A stretch of DNA of 64,000 nt from contig AP024673.1 of assembly GCA_025998675.1 (NCBI GenBank), positions 2,798,562 to 2,862,561 of the forward strand, written 5' to 3'. The stretch comes from Fimbriimonadales bacterium. Lineage in GTDB: Bacteria > Armatimonadota > Fimbriimonadia > Fimbriimonadales > GBS-DC. Shown piece after piece: positions 8,778 through 17,535 of the stretch. The translations under genes and the position numbers were made by a program. Each line of letters starts with the position of its first letter. The stretch's first letter is position 1. The notes under the pieces are model-generated. The model worked only from the letters and a program-made list of their open reading frames with translations, did no database searches and had not been told where the DNA came from.

Positions 8778-10841
8778 ATGCGCGGCTTGAAACCAATCCT
8801 GATAATAGCCATTCTCGTTCAGACCTGCAGCCTGTGGTCACAGGCGTTCATTGACCTGAACCTGGCATTGCCTGCAGGCGCATGTGAGATAGACTGGGAT
8901 CGCAATGGTATTGTAGACGGTACTTCCGTCTCCACTTCGTGGGACAGCGGTTGGCGCGCCGCGCTGGGGGCGGAGGCTTTGCTGGACGCCAGTCGCAAAT
9001 TCGGAGGCGGCTTCAGTCAGCACATTCGTTTCAATCGCGCCAGCGGCGAGGAGGGCAGCCTGACCCTGATCTTCCCTCTGATTTCAAATAACCTCGCTGT
9101 GAACCTATCCGCTGGGCAGCCTGTGCTGGTGCGCGCGCGCTACTTCGCGGAGGGCTTCCAGAACGCCGACTACGAGATTTCCATGCGCAGCGGCGATACT
9201 TACCCCGTACTGCTCCCACGCACCTCCGCCGACTCGGGCGGCTGGCAGACGGTTTCCACGATAGCCGTGCTACAAGCTGATTCGGTGGGACAACTGATAC
9301 TCAATCTCTACTTGCGGATACGGGCAGGCGCAGGCGCCGCCGCTGGGCGCGTCTGGATCGACGAGGTCGAGTGTATTCTGCCTCAGTACCCAACGCATCC
9401 CGAACGCACGCCCACGCCCATTCAGTTCTCCGTGTTCAACTTCACCCCGTCTCACTGGACAGACTACCTCTCTGCGCCGTTGCCATCTATCACTGTGCAA
9501 GGCACTCAATATGGGTTCCCGCTCAAGAGACTCTTCGGTAGTCGCATCCAGCACTATCTCTATATCCATTCGGTCAATTACCCTGTACAAGCTCCCCCGC
9601 AGAACTGCAGACTGCTCTACGGGTGCGAGCATTTTCTAAACACCAACCCTGACTGGGTGTTACGCGACCAGAATGGCAACCCAATTATTTATGAGCGATA
9701 CAACTCATACTATCTGGACATCGGCTTGCCGCAGGTGCAGCAGCGCGCGATTGAAGGGTTTACCACACTGGGCAATGCCCTGCCAAGCATCGACGGCTTC
9801 TTTCTCGACGGATTCGCCGACTGGCCGGGGGCGGTAATCCCCAGCGGCAGCGGGTTGACCTGCCCGCGCTATCCGACCTACGACTCGATATTCCCCGCGT
9901 GGGACGGCTGGGTACGCACGGTGTTGCCCGTCGTGCGACAGACTTTGAACAAGAAAGTGCTCGTGAACCTCGGTGCTCGTCCGGGACTCCTTCTGAACGG
10001 TCAACGCCCTGTCTCCCAGTGGTTGTCCTACATAGACGGGATTCTTCTGGAGGGCCCGATTGTGGGCGTCAATTACAGCCAGCAGACCTACACGCCGCGC
10101 GTCTACGCAGGCTCTACCACAAGCTACTATGCTGGCTCGTGGAGAAATACGCTACGCTGCGTGCAGGAGTATCCGAATACCAACTGGCACCTGATTCTGT
10201 ACTGGGACCAGCGGGAACAGTCGCGCGCGTTGCTGCGCTACTCGCTGGCGACCTACTGGCTGATTTATCGACCGAACATCTACCTGTGCCTGGAAGATCG
10301 ACTGGACTCCTCCTACACCCATCTCAAAACGCTTGCCCAGCCAGAAGTCTGGATTCCGCTGGGCGAGCCAGTCGCCCCCTATGAGATTATTCAGGGGAAC
10401 TGGAACAACGGCGGCTTGTTCCAGCGCCGATTCCAGTACGGTCTCGTGCTGGTCAACCCAACGGATAGCACAACCTACACCTTTACCACCTCCCAGGCGT
10501 ACAAAAACTGGGACGGGCAGGTTCTCCCCGCAAATACCACGCTGCAAATCCCGCCCAAAACGGGCGTGGCGCTCTATGCGGCTCCCGAAGTGCGCGTGTC
10601 GATTACAGCACAGCCAGAAACCGCGCTTCCGGGCGAGCTGGTGACGATTGTGGTGGAGTGTCGCAACGCGGGACTGGTGGACGCGCGGGATGTGCAGGTG
10701 GAGGCGCCCATCCCGCAGGGGTTGAGTGTTGTTTCTGTAAGCAATGGTGGCGTGATGTCCAACGGCGCGGTGCAGTGGACAATCCCTGCACTGGCGCCGG
10801 GCGGCAGCCGTCAGTTCCAGATTCAGGCGCGCGTGGAGTAG
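8778..10841 (+). CDS. Secreted glycosidase-like (GHL15-type) protein with DUF11-like C-terminus
   Basis: 687 aa with a Sec signal peptide (about residues 1-22, LIIAILVQTCSLW, cleavage after WSQA). Residues about 25-200 are a beta-rich, carbohydrate-binding-like region; about 300-530 resemble putative glycosidase TIM-barrel families, with YYLDIGLPQVQQRAIEGF, GFFLDGFADW and DGILLEG, where acidic residues end beta strands. The last 90 residues are a DUF11-like Ig domain. ATG 8778 has AGGAGGG just upstream. A shortened paralogue sits at 4360-5493. Its place between glycosyltransferases suggests it trims or binds the polysaccharide outside the cell; activity is inferred, not shown. Confidence 0.65.
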   Translation: MRGLKPILIIAILVQTCSLWSQAFIDLNLALPAGACEIDWDRNGIVDGTSVSTSWDSGWRAALGAEALLDASRKFGGGFSQHIRFNRASGEEGSLTLIFPLISNNLAVNLSAGQPVLVRARYFAEGFQNADYEISMRSGDTYPVLLPRTSADSGGWQTVSTIAVLQADSVGQLILNLYLRIRAGAGAAAGRVWIDEVECILPQYPTHPERTPTPIQFSVFNFTPSHWTDYLSAPLPSITVQGTQYGFPLKRLFGSRIQHYLYIHSVNYPVQAPPQNCRLLYGCEHFLNTNPDWVLRDQNGNPIIYERYNSYYLDIGLPQVQQRAIEGFTTLGNALPSIDGFFLDGFADWPGAVIPSGSGLTCPRYPTYDSIFPAWDGWVRTVLPVVRQTLNKKVLVNLGARPGLLLNGQRPVSQWLSYIDGILLEGPIVGVNYSQQTYTPRVYAGSTTSYYAGSWRNTLRCVQEYPNTNWHLILYWDQREQSRALLRYSLATYWLIYRPNIYLCLEDRLDSSYTHLKTLAQPEVWIPLGEPVAPYEIIQGNWNNGGLFQRRFQYGLVLVNPTDSTTYTFTTSQAYKNWDGQVLPANTTLQIPPKTGVALYAAPEVRVSITAQPETALPGELVTIVVECRNAGLVDARDVQVEAPIPQGLSVVSVSNGGVMSNGAVQWTIPALAPGGSRQFQIQARVE

Positions 10842-10871
10842 CGCATTATCCAGAAGACGTCACATATGTGC

Positions 10872-10877
10872 TATAAT
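10872..10877 (+). promoter_or_regulatory. Extended -10 promoter (TGC-TATAAT)
   Basis: A TGC extension directly precedes consensus TATAAT, upstream of the GT2 gene at 10990; a symmetrical CACATATGTG (10861-10870) overlaps it and could bind a regulator. No good -35 is visible. Confidence 0.5.
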
Positions 10878-10989
10878 TAACCTTGATGGGAATTCGACTG
10901 AGGCGCGAGTCGCTGAGAGCAATTGTGCGAAGTGTCTGGGCATGCGGGCACAGGTTCACGCTTTGCGCTCGAAACCGGAGGGAGTTAGG

Positions 10990-11946
10990 ATGACCAACGG
11001 CGGAGACGCTCGCCCCACCTTCACTGTGTTTGTGCCGACCTACAACCGAGCGCACCTGCTGCCGCGCCTGATGGAAAGCGTGGAAGCGCAAACCTTTCAG
11101 GATTTCGAACTGCTGATCGTGGACGACGGCAGCACGGACGAAACCCAGGACTACCTGCAGTCCTACCAACCGAAGGGCGCGTACACCCTGCGCGTATTTC
11201 GTCAGGAGAATCAGGGCAGGCATATTGCGTTCAATGCGGCTTTTGAGCAGGCGTGCGGCCTCCTGTTTACCACCATCAACTCAGACGACACGATGCCGCC
11301 GAATGCACTGGAACGGTTCTGGTACTGGTGGAACTATGCGCAGGAGCATTACCCCAACGAACGGATAGTGGGCGTAGAAGCGTTGTGCGCGGATATGGAT
11401 ACCCATGCAGTGATTGGCGACCGCTTTCCGCGAAGCCCGATGGTTTCTGATAGAATCGAGATGCATTTTGTACATCGTTGTCGCGGAGACAAAGTACGCG
11501 CTGTTCGTACGGATGTGATTAGTCAGTATCGTTTTCCACAATTCCATAAAGAAAAATACATCAATCCTTCGTATCTCTGGCACCAACTCGGATTTTACAG
11601 ACATCTTCTATTGTTTGTTAATGAAGCACTGTGTTATAAAGAGTACCGTGAAGACGGCGTAACCAAGAATCGATTTAGAACGCTCTCTAGGAGTCCGCGG
11701 GGCATGGCATGCTATTATGAGTTTTTCGTCCAGCAGTCTATGCAGGACGGTCGGATACCCTTGAACGAGATTCTGCTGAGCTTTGCGGATTGGGTTCGGT
11801 TTGCTTTGTACACACAGTCTTTCAGTGCAGTTCTGCGCGCTTCACGCAAGTTTGGATTACCTGAGGGTACTTGGTTCAAAGGTGTACTTATCGGCTCACG
11901 CCGCAGACTGCGCGACCTGTGGCGGCTGCGTAAGAGGGATTGCTAG
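10990..11946 (+). CDS. Glycosyltransferase family 2
   Basis: 318 aa. GT-A fold: TVFVPTYNRAHLLPRLMES at the N-terminus, LLIVDDGSTDET (about 45-56) and the metal-binding INSDD (DXD-like) near residue 97. ATG 10990 is preferred over the in-frame ATG at 10942 because GGAGGGAG (10977-10984) lies 5 nt upstream. The second half (about nt 11440-11900) is noticeably AT-richer than the first, suggesting a mosaic origin. Expected to transfer a sugar in the surface-glycan pathway; donor and acceptor unknown. Confidence 0.88.
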   Translation: MTNGGDARPTFTVFVPTYNRAHLLPRLMESVEAQTFQDFELLIVDDGSTDETQDYLQSYQPKGAYTLRVFRQENQGRHIAFNAAFEQACGLLFTTINSDDTMPPNALERFWYWWNYAQEHYPNERIVGVEALCADMDTHAVIGDRFPRSPMVSDRIEMHFVHRCRGDKVRAVRTDVISQYRFPQFHKEKYINPSYLWHQLGFYRHLLLFVNEALCYKEYREDGVTKNRFRTLSRSPRGMACYYEFFVQQSMQDGRIPLNEILLSFADWVRFALYTQSFSAVLRASRKFGLPEGTWFKGVLIGSRRRLRDLWRLRKRDC

Positions 11947-11966
11947 ATCAGGCGCACGATTTGTGC

Positions 11967-11972
11967 CATAAT
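11967..11972 (+). promoter_or_regulatory. Extended -10 (TGC-CATAAT) for the O-antigen-ligase-like gene
   Basis: TGC-CATAAT ends 12 nt before ATG 11985; with a start point about 7 nt downstream the leader would be only a few nt long. Confidence 0.45.
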
Positions 11973-11984
11973 AGAGGGTACACG

Positions 11985-13652
11985 ATGGCAATACGACGAC
12001 TGGAGACGGATCGGGGCGCCTCACGCTTCTGGATGGCGCCAATCGAGTGGGTGCACGGCAGGTCGCTGCGCCTGTTGGAGTGGTTCAATCAGGAACGCTG
12101 GACGCTTGTGTTGACCCTGCTAGCGTTGCTGGCAGCTAATCTCGTACTCCTCTACTTCTTCCTGCAGGGGCAGGATAATCGCGCGATTGCGTTTGTGATT
12201 CTGCTGCTGCTGGCGCCGCTGATGTGGTTCATACCCGAGTTGAGTATTGCCGTGTTTATTATCGCGGGTAGCCGCCTGATAGTGAACGCGATGTACTTTG
12301 CGGTTGGTCCGGGGGGCGGTACAGGAGAACGCACGCTGACGGTTCTGTTCCTCCTGATTGTGTCGGCGCGTGCGGTGTATGAGTATCTGCGAACCCCCGC
12401 GCACGAGCGCCCGCGCCTGTTCACCTGGCTCACTGCTGCTGTGTTTCTGTTCTGGCTCTACTACATGGGGCACGTCGCCTATATCTACCTGTTCCGCTAC
12501 CACGAGGTACCTCCTGACTCTCCAATGGCGGCTCTGGGCTTCTATCGTCCGGGAATTTTTCGCTATTTTGACTCACACATGCTATGGATAGGTATTCTCC
12601 CCCTGATGGTGCTGATGCGCAATCTGGAGCGTGCGAAGCGTGCGCTGCTAATTGTGGGCGTTGTGACGGCGCTGGGGATAGCGACGCTGGTCTGGGAGTA
12701 TTTCGCGCCGTTGCCAGAGGCGTGGAAGATTGTGTTCCAGATTCGCGCGGCGGGCGAGACCACCGAGGGCTACCGCGTGCGCGACCCCGCCGTGATGTAT
12801 CTCATGGTCGCGCTGCTCTTCACCGCGATTTACAGTCTGGGGTATCTGAGGGGCTGGCGCACTGCGCTGGTGGTTCTCTACATTCTGGCAGCCCTCTACG
12901 GTGTATTAATTACCAAGAATCGCGCGCTCTGGGCGACGCTGATGCCCATCCTGCCCCTTGCGCTGCTCTGGAAACCACCCGCAATACTGGCGCGTCAGAC
13001 AGTGACGCTTGCCGTCGTCAGCGGACTGTTCCTTGCAGGCATGTTGAACCCGCAGTTTTACGCGATTGTCCAGCAAAAAATCACGGAAACTGCAGAGCGC
13101 TGGCAGCGCAACTATGCCTATGGAGGCGACCCTCGAAACGACCCCTCTTTTCAATGGCGCCTGCGAGAAAAAGAGGCGTGGGATGTCAAAATGAGTCGGC
13201 TCTCGCCAACGGAACGTTTGATTGGACGAGGTTTGGAGGAGCCTTACGGATTTTACATTACTCTCTCTCAAGCAGGCTACGGACCGCAGTACAGTCGGGT
13301 ATACATAGAAAAGACCCAGATGCACTTTCCCTGGCTGCGCCGACAGCTGGCGATTGGTTTGATTGGCACGGCGTTGTTAGCGCTGACTCTGGTGGTCGCG
13401 TTGCTGCGGATTGCCTGGGCGTTTCTGAAGGTTAGCCACCCGTTCACACGCTCGCTACTGATGGGCGTAGGTACTGGTACGGTTGCAGCCATCGGTTACG
13501 ATGCCATTCACTCGGGACCATTGGATTCGCCTCCTGTGCTACCGATTATCCTGCTCTGGTCGCTGGCGGAGTTGACCTTCCACTGGCAGCGCACGGGGCA
13601 GTTGCAACCGCAAGAGTCGCGCACAGCATCCCAGTTGCCCGCCGAGTCGTGA
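11985..13652 (+). CDS. O-antigen ligase/polymerase-like membrane protein
   Basis: 555 aa. About 10-12 hydrophobic segments between residues 35 and 540, with a large hydrophilic loop around residues 370-440 (nt about 13090-13310) containing GRGLEEPYGF, the position and character expected of the periplasmic loop of WaaL/Wzy-type enzymes. ATG 11985 is chosen because it directly follows the CATAAT box. It lies between a GT2 and the flippase region. Probable job: polymerising repeat units or ligating glycan to a carrier. Sequence motifs in this family are weak, so the assignment rests on topology and context. Confidence 0.7.
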   Translation: MAIRRLETDRGASRFWMAPIEWVHGRSLRLLEWFNQERWTLVLTLLALLAANLVLLYFFLQGQDNRAIAFVILLLLAPLMWFIPELSIAVFIIAGSRLIVNAMYFAVGPGGGTGERTLTVLFLLIVSARAVYEYLRTPAHERPRLFTWLTAAVFLFWLYYMGHVAYIYLFRYHEVPPDSPMAALGFYRPGIFRYFDSHMLWIGILPLMVLMRNLERAKRALLIVGVVTALGIATLVWEYFAPLPEAWKIVFQIRAAGETTEGYRVRDPAVMYLMVALLFTAIYSLGYLRGWRTALVVLYILAALYGVLITKNRALWATLMPILPLALLWKPPAILARQTVTLAVVSGLFLAGMLNPQFYAIVQQKITETAERWQRNYAYGGDPRNDPSFQWRLREKEAWDVKMSRLSPTERLIGRGLEEPYGFYITLSQAGYGPQYSRVYIEKTQMHFPWLRRQLAIGLIGTALLALTLVVALLRIAWAFLKVSHPFTRSLLMGVGTGTVAAIGYDAIHSGPLDSPPVLPIILLWSLAELTFHWQRTGQLQPQESRTASQLPAES

Positions 13653-13684
13653 GGTATAGCAAATGGGCGTTGGGCTGAGTGCCT

Positions 13685-14782
13685 CTATTCCAGTAGCACC
13701 TGCCGATACTGGCGGAACACATGCGCTTCCCGAAACTGGTCGAGCCACGATTCGGGCACATGAGGCGGCGCGTCGGCGAGCGCGTCGAGAATTGCCTGAC
13801 TCATTGCCTTCACATCCCCAACGGGTACCAGTCGCCCGTAGCGTCCATCTTCCAGTACCTCGCGTGGACCGCTGGGGCAATCGGTGCTGACCACCCGACA
13901 CCCGCAGGCAAGCGCTTGGATAAGCGCGTTGGGCATCCCCTCGTAGTGCGACGATAGCACGAACACACGCGCGCGCGCCATGTACCGGAACGGATTAGGA
14001 TCAAAGCCCGGCAGCGCGACATGCACGTGAATACCCAGTTCTTGCGCCAGCGCCTCCAGCCGTGCCCGCTCCTCACCCTCGCCGAGAATCATCAGGCGTA
14101 CAGGCATGTGCTGACTTACCCGCGCAACAGCGCGAATGAGCGCATCAAATCCTTTCAGAGCGACCAGTCGCCCGACTGCCAGCACGACAGGAATCGTATC
14201 GTCTGCGAACCAGGGATGGTTCACAGGCTCGTTGCGCAGCATCTCCATCTGACGCGTGATTGCTGGGTTGTAAATCAGGTGAATATGCGTCTCTGGAAGC
14301 CCTGTGAGATGAATCAGCGAATTGCGAACCCCCCGAGAGGGAGCAACCACTGCATCGGCATACGGATACGATTGACGAATAAATAGTCGTGAGCGTATCT
14401 GATCTTTGAGCCTGCGGTGTGTTTTGAGGACCTCTGTGGGTGTGCTCGCCTCGCGCAGCACGACGCGCACAGGTACACGCGCCAGACGCTTCGCCTGCAC
14501 CGCCCAGAAGTTGGTTCCGCTTGCGGTACTCATGAGCACCGTCGGTCGCTCCCTGCGCAGCAGGCGCGCCAGTCGCAGCCCGCCGATGGCATAACGCTTG
14601 GTGCCGAGATTAATCAGGCGCACGCGCGAATCCAGCTCTTTGGCATAAGTAAACGGGGGCGACATCGCCGCCATAACGACCTCTACGCCCTCCTGCGCAA
14701 AGTTGTTGGCAAGGGTGACCAGCACGCGCTCCGCGCCGCCCCCTCCCAGACTCCGCTGATAAAAGAGGATTTTGGGCTGCAC
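13685..14782 (-). CDS. Glycosyltransferase family 4, paralogue of the 3263-4360 gene
   Basis: 365 aa, the same length as its paralogue at 3263-4360. N-terminal loop YQRSLGGGGAERVL; donor site HYEGMPNALIQALACG, again E-x7-Q rather than E-x7-E; shared block LPGFDPNPFRYMARA. Start GTG 14782 is chosen because TACAAT lies exactly 6 nt upstream; the longer open frame runs into the flippase gene on the other strand. Presumed inner-membrane-associated sugar transfer in the glycan pathway. It is convergent with the ligase-like gene and divergent from the flippase gene. Confidence 0.9.
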   Translation of the reverse strand: MQPKILFYQRSLGGGGAERVLVTLANNFAQEGVEVVMAAMSPPFTYAKELDSRVRLINLGTKRYAIGGLRLARLLRRERPTVLMSTASGTNFWAVQAKRLARVPVRVVLREASTPTEVLKTHRRLKDQIRSRLFIRQSYPYADAVVAPSRGVRNSLIHLTGLPETHIHLIYNPAITRQMEMLRNEPVNHPWFADDTIPVVLAVGRLVALKGFDALIRAVARVSQHMPVRLMILGEGEERARLEALAQELGIHVHVALPGFDPNPFRYMARARVFVLSSHYEGMPNALIQALACGCRVVSTDCPSGPREVLEDGRYGRLVPVGDVKAMSQAILDALADAPPHVPESWLDQFREAHVFRQYRQVLLE

Positions 14783-14788
14783 ATAGGG

Positions 14789-14794
14789 ATTGTA
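14789..14794 (-). promoter_or_regulatory. -10 box TACAAT, 6 nt before GTG 14782
   Basis: GG-TACAAT on the minus strand with a 6-nt gap to the start; leaderless pattern. Forms a divergent promoter pair with 14845-14850. Confidence 0.55.
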
Positions 14795-14844
14795 CCATGC
14801 GACCTGCGCTATCGTGCGAGCGCATAAACGCCATCGATATCTGC

Positions 14845-14850
14845 CATAAT
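14845..14850 (+). promoter_or_regulatory. Extended -10 (TGC-CATAAT), 10 nt before ATG 14861
   Basis: TGC-CATAAT followed by 10 nt and the start codon of the flippase gene; no Shine-Dalgarno in the gap. Confidence 0.5.
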
Positions 14851-14860
14851 TGAATCTGGT

Positions 14861-16294
14861 ATGTCGCGTCAATCGGACGGAGATTCCCTGCGCGCCCGCG
14901 CGCTCAAGGGCGGTGTGTACCTCACTGTGCGGCACGGCGCGATGGTTTTGCTGGGGCTTGTGGGCGCGCTGTTCCTGACGCGCATTCTCGGTCCCGCAAA
15001 CTACGGCTTGTATAACTCCGTCGCAGCGATTTTCACCTACATGGTCACGATTGGCAAAATGGGGGTGAATGTTTACCTTGTTCGTGAGCGACGCGACGCG
15101 CCGCTGGAGCTGTTTCATCTGGCGTTCTGGTGGCTGCTGGGGTATGGGCTACTGCTGACGATTGTTATCGGCGGCGTGATGCTCGTGCTGGGGCACTACT
15201 GGGTGCGCACGGAGGGGTTCATTCCTGTGCTGCTTACTTTGTTGGGAGGGCTGCCGCTGGCGCTGGTGAGCGCGGTGCCGCTGGCGCTGCTGGAGCGCGA
15301 GCTGGACTATCGTAAAACGGCTCTTGTGGAGATAGGCGCGCAGGTCGCCTTCTACTGCGCGGCGATACCGATGGCTTTGACGGGTTTCGGCGTGTGGGCG
15401 ATGGTAGCGGGATTCTGGGCGAGCCAGCTGATCACAGTCTCAGGTTTTTTCGTTGCCTCGCGCTACCGCCCGCGTCGCTTCTGGAACCGCGCCGAGCTGC
15501 GCCCAATGCTGCGGTACGGCTTCTCAGTGGCGCTGTCGGACTGGATATACCAGTCGCAGAATCTCGCGCCATCAATGCTCTTGCTGCCGCTTGCGGGCAG
15601 TGAAGCGATGGGGTATGTCGCGTTGGCGCGCCGCTTCCAGAGCATGCTGACCTTCGTCAAGGGCGCCACTTCGCGACTATCGGTTCCTGCTTTCGCACGG
15701 ATTCAGGACGATACAGCACGCCTCATTCGCGCCATTCAGGAGGTGATGCAACTGCAGACGCTGGCGCTGGGCATCTTATTCGCTGCATTTGCGGCGGCGG
15801 GGACTTTCGTACTGCCGTATGTGCTGGGACAGCGCTGGGATATTCCTTCGCTGCTGATGGTTTTCACGCTTATGGGCACGCGCACCCTGCTCGGCGCGCT
15901 GTTTTCCATCCAGACCTCAGCGCTTCTGGTGAAGAAACAAACGACGCTGGTTATGAAGGCAAACACCATTTATATTGTATTATTATTCTCGCTGACATAT
16001 TTTGGACTGATTCTATCGCCTCCAGAATATCGCCTTCTGGTATTCAATTGTGCCGATTTGGTTGCTATCGTGCCAGGCTACTGGATGCGTCACCTGGGGG
16101 TACGCCGTCACATTGGGCGCATCCAGTATGGGGTGACGCTTTTATGGACAGGAGGAATGATTGCCGCGCTTCTGGCGCCCTGGCTGGGCTGGTGGTTGTA
16201 CCTGGTTGCTGCAGGATTGCTGGGGCAACCCGCCAGCCTCCGACAGATGCGCGAGATTCTGGGGATGCTGGCGCAGGCGCGACGGGGTGGGTAG
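14861..16294 (+). CDS. Wzx-type polysaccharide flippase (MOP superfamily)
   Basis: 477 aa with 12 or more hydrophobic segments. The start region LKGGVYLTVRHGAMVLLGL and the following FLTRILGPANYGLYNSVAAI match the N-terminus of Polysacc_synt/MviN-like flippases (family phrase R-x-L-G-P-x-x-Y-G). It would move undecaprenyl-linked glycan units from the cytoplasmic to the outer face of the inner membrane, feeding the ligase/polymerase-like protein at 11985. A short stretch near nt 15940-16050 is AT-richer. The gene ends 5 nt before a family A repeat. Confidence 0.88.
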   Translation: MSRQSDGDSLRARALKGGVYLTVRHGAMVLLGLVGALFLTRILGPANYGLYNSVAAIFTYMVTIGKMGVNVYLVRERRDAPLELFHLAFWWLLGYGLLLTIVIGGVMLVLGHYWVRTEGFIPVLLTLLGGLPLALVSAVPLALLERELDYRKTALVEIGAQVAFYCAAIPMALTGFGVWAMVAGFWASQLITVSGFFVASRYRPRRFWNRAELRPMLRYGFSVALSDWIYQSQNLAPSMLLLPLAGSEAMGYVALARRFQSMLTFVKGATSRLSVPAFARIQDDTARLIRAIQEVMQLQTLALGILFAAFAAAGTFVLPYVLGQRWDIPSLLMVFTLMGTRTLLGALFSIQTSALLVKKQTTLVMKANTIYIVLLFSLTYFGLILSPPEYRLLVFNCADLVAIVPGYWMRHLGVRRHIGRIQYGVTLLWTGGMIAALLAPWLGWWLYLVAAGLLGQPASLRQMREILGMLAQARRGG

Positions 16295-16298
16295 GAAT

Positions 16299-16460
16299 GG
16301 CTTGAGCTGCTCTGTTGCAAAGAATGGGGAGCTGGGCAACAGGACGCGGGAACTGTATCCGTACAGGTATGGATAGGAGCGCGGCGACCGCGCCCCAAGT
16401 GGCGAAAAGGGCTGTATTCGAAGGCGGAACGAGCATCCTTGCAACAGAGCAGCTTGAGCC
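16299..16460. repeat. Dispersed palindromic repeat (family A), intact copy
   Basis: 162 bp bounded by inverted arms 16299-16320 and 16439-16460, matching at 20 of 22 positions (core AGCTGCTCTGTTGCAA). The interior holds a GCGCGG/CCGCGC hairpin near 16379 and aligns with the outer parts of 2838-3128 but lacks the nested element. It lies between converging genes. The length and terminal inversion resemble a MITE; a bidirectional terminator or RNA hairpin role is also possible. No ORF. Confidence 0.7.
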
Positions 16461-16511
16461 ATCTTTTCTGCAGGCAGGGTGCGAAAAAACCCACCCCTGT
16501 CCACGAGCAGA

Positions 16512-16561
16512 GGGAACCTTACGGAGGGGGTAATGAACGAACTATGACCAGCAGTTGGTAT
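16512..16561. repeat. Half copy of the family B repeat
   Basis: The segment from GGGAACCTTACGGAGGGGG to CAGTTGGTAT aligns closely with the right half of the nested element (2998-3048). The matching left half is not found upstream, so this is a solo arm or decayed copy beside the family A copy. Confidence 0.6.
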
Positions 16562-16571
16562 TACTCTCCCA

Positions 16572-16599
16572 GCCCCTCTCCCGCCGAGGGGAGAGGGGC
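16572..16599. terminator. Hairpin between converging genes
   Basis: 11-bp perfect stem (GCCCCTCTCCC, 16572-16582, with 16589-16599) and 6-nt loop, between the flippase gene and the convergent aminopropyltransferase gene. There is no strong T-run on either side, so it is a possible factor-aided bidirectional terminator. Confidence 0.4.
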
Positions 16600-16608
16600 G
16601 CTTCCTGT

Positions 16609-17535
16609 TTACGCTTCCCACAGGAACGGCTGCTCGTCAGTGAGCACGCGCGCTTTGCTGATGACCTCGCGCAGGTAGGGCGGGATGCCGAACATCCCAT
16701 AGTGCGTGAAGGGGTCGTAGTAGCGCAGTCCCTGCACGCCGCGCTCTTCGATGCGCCGCGCAATCTCCTCACGCGGAATCTCCAGCGGGTCGTGCTTCTT
16801 GGACGCCAGAATGAAGCCCCACGGCAACATGAACGACGCCACGAAGCACCAGTAGGGACGCACGATCGGGAACACCTCCTGCAGCGTGCGCGCGATGCAG
16901 CCGTACAGGTAGGGATAGAGCGGGTCGCCCGCGCCCGACTGCACGGTCAGCACGCCGTCGTCCGTCAGCGCGTCGTGAATCATCTGATAAAACTCGCGCG
17001 TGAACAGGTACTGCGACGGACCTGCCTCCAGCGGGTCGGTCAGGTCGGACACGATTACATCGAAGTGGTTGCGGTACTGCGGGATGATTTTGCGGGCGTC
17101 GTCGAAGATGAGCGTCGTGCGCGGGTCGGTCAGCGCGCCCTGGTGCCACTCGGGCAGCCACTGCTCGCAGGTGCGCACCAGCTCCTCGTCGATGTCCACC
17201 ATCACGGCTTCCTGCACGGTGTTGTGGCGCAGGGCTTCGCGCAGGGTCGCCCCCTCGCCGCCGCCCGCCACCAGCACGCGCTTCGGGTTCGGGTGGGTGA
17301 ACATCCCCGGCTGCACCATCGGCTCATGGAACATGTATTCGTCCAGCAACGCCGACTGTATCTTCTTGTCTAAAAATAACGCCTTGCCATACCCTTCCAG
17401 CTCCACAACCCACGCATCCTGAAACTTCGTGCGGGTCATGTGCATCACATGCTTGACGCGATAGGTATACATCACCGCGTCGGTGTGCGTCTCCGAGAGT
17501 ATCAGACCGCCGCATACATGGTGTGCTGCTGCCAT
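16609..17535 (-). CDS. speE: Spermidine synthase-family aminopropyltransferase
   Basis: 308 aa. Contains MFHEPMVQPGMF, the SAM-type binding loop VAGGGEGATLREAL (about 88-101), acidic VDIDEEL (about 113-119), DDARKI and the catalytic SDLTDP (about 164-169) of polyamine synthases. It transfers an aminopropyl group from decarboxylated SAM to putrescine or a related amine; in thermophiles relatives act on agmatine or longer amines, so the exact acceptor is open. AGGAGG precedes ATG 17535 at normal distance. No adenosylmethionine decarboxylase gene is nearby. Confidence 0.9.
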   Translation of the reverse strand: MAAAHHVCGGLILSETHTDAVMYTYRVKHVMHMTRTKFQDAWVVELEGYGKALFLDKKIQSALLDEYMFHEPMVQPGMFTHPNPKRVLVAGGGEGATLREALRHNTVQEAVMVDIDEELVRTCEQWLPEWHQGALTDPRTTLIFDDARKIIPQYRNHFDVIVSDLTDPLEAGPSQYLFTREFYQMIHDALTDDGVLTVQSGAGDPLYPYLYGCIARTLQEVFPIVRPYWCFVASFMLPWGFILASKKHDPLEIPREEIARRIEERGVQGLRYYDPFTHYGMFGIPPYLREVISKARVLTDEQPFLWEA

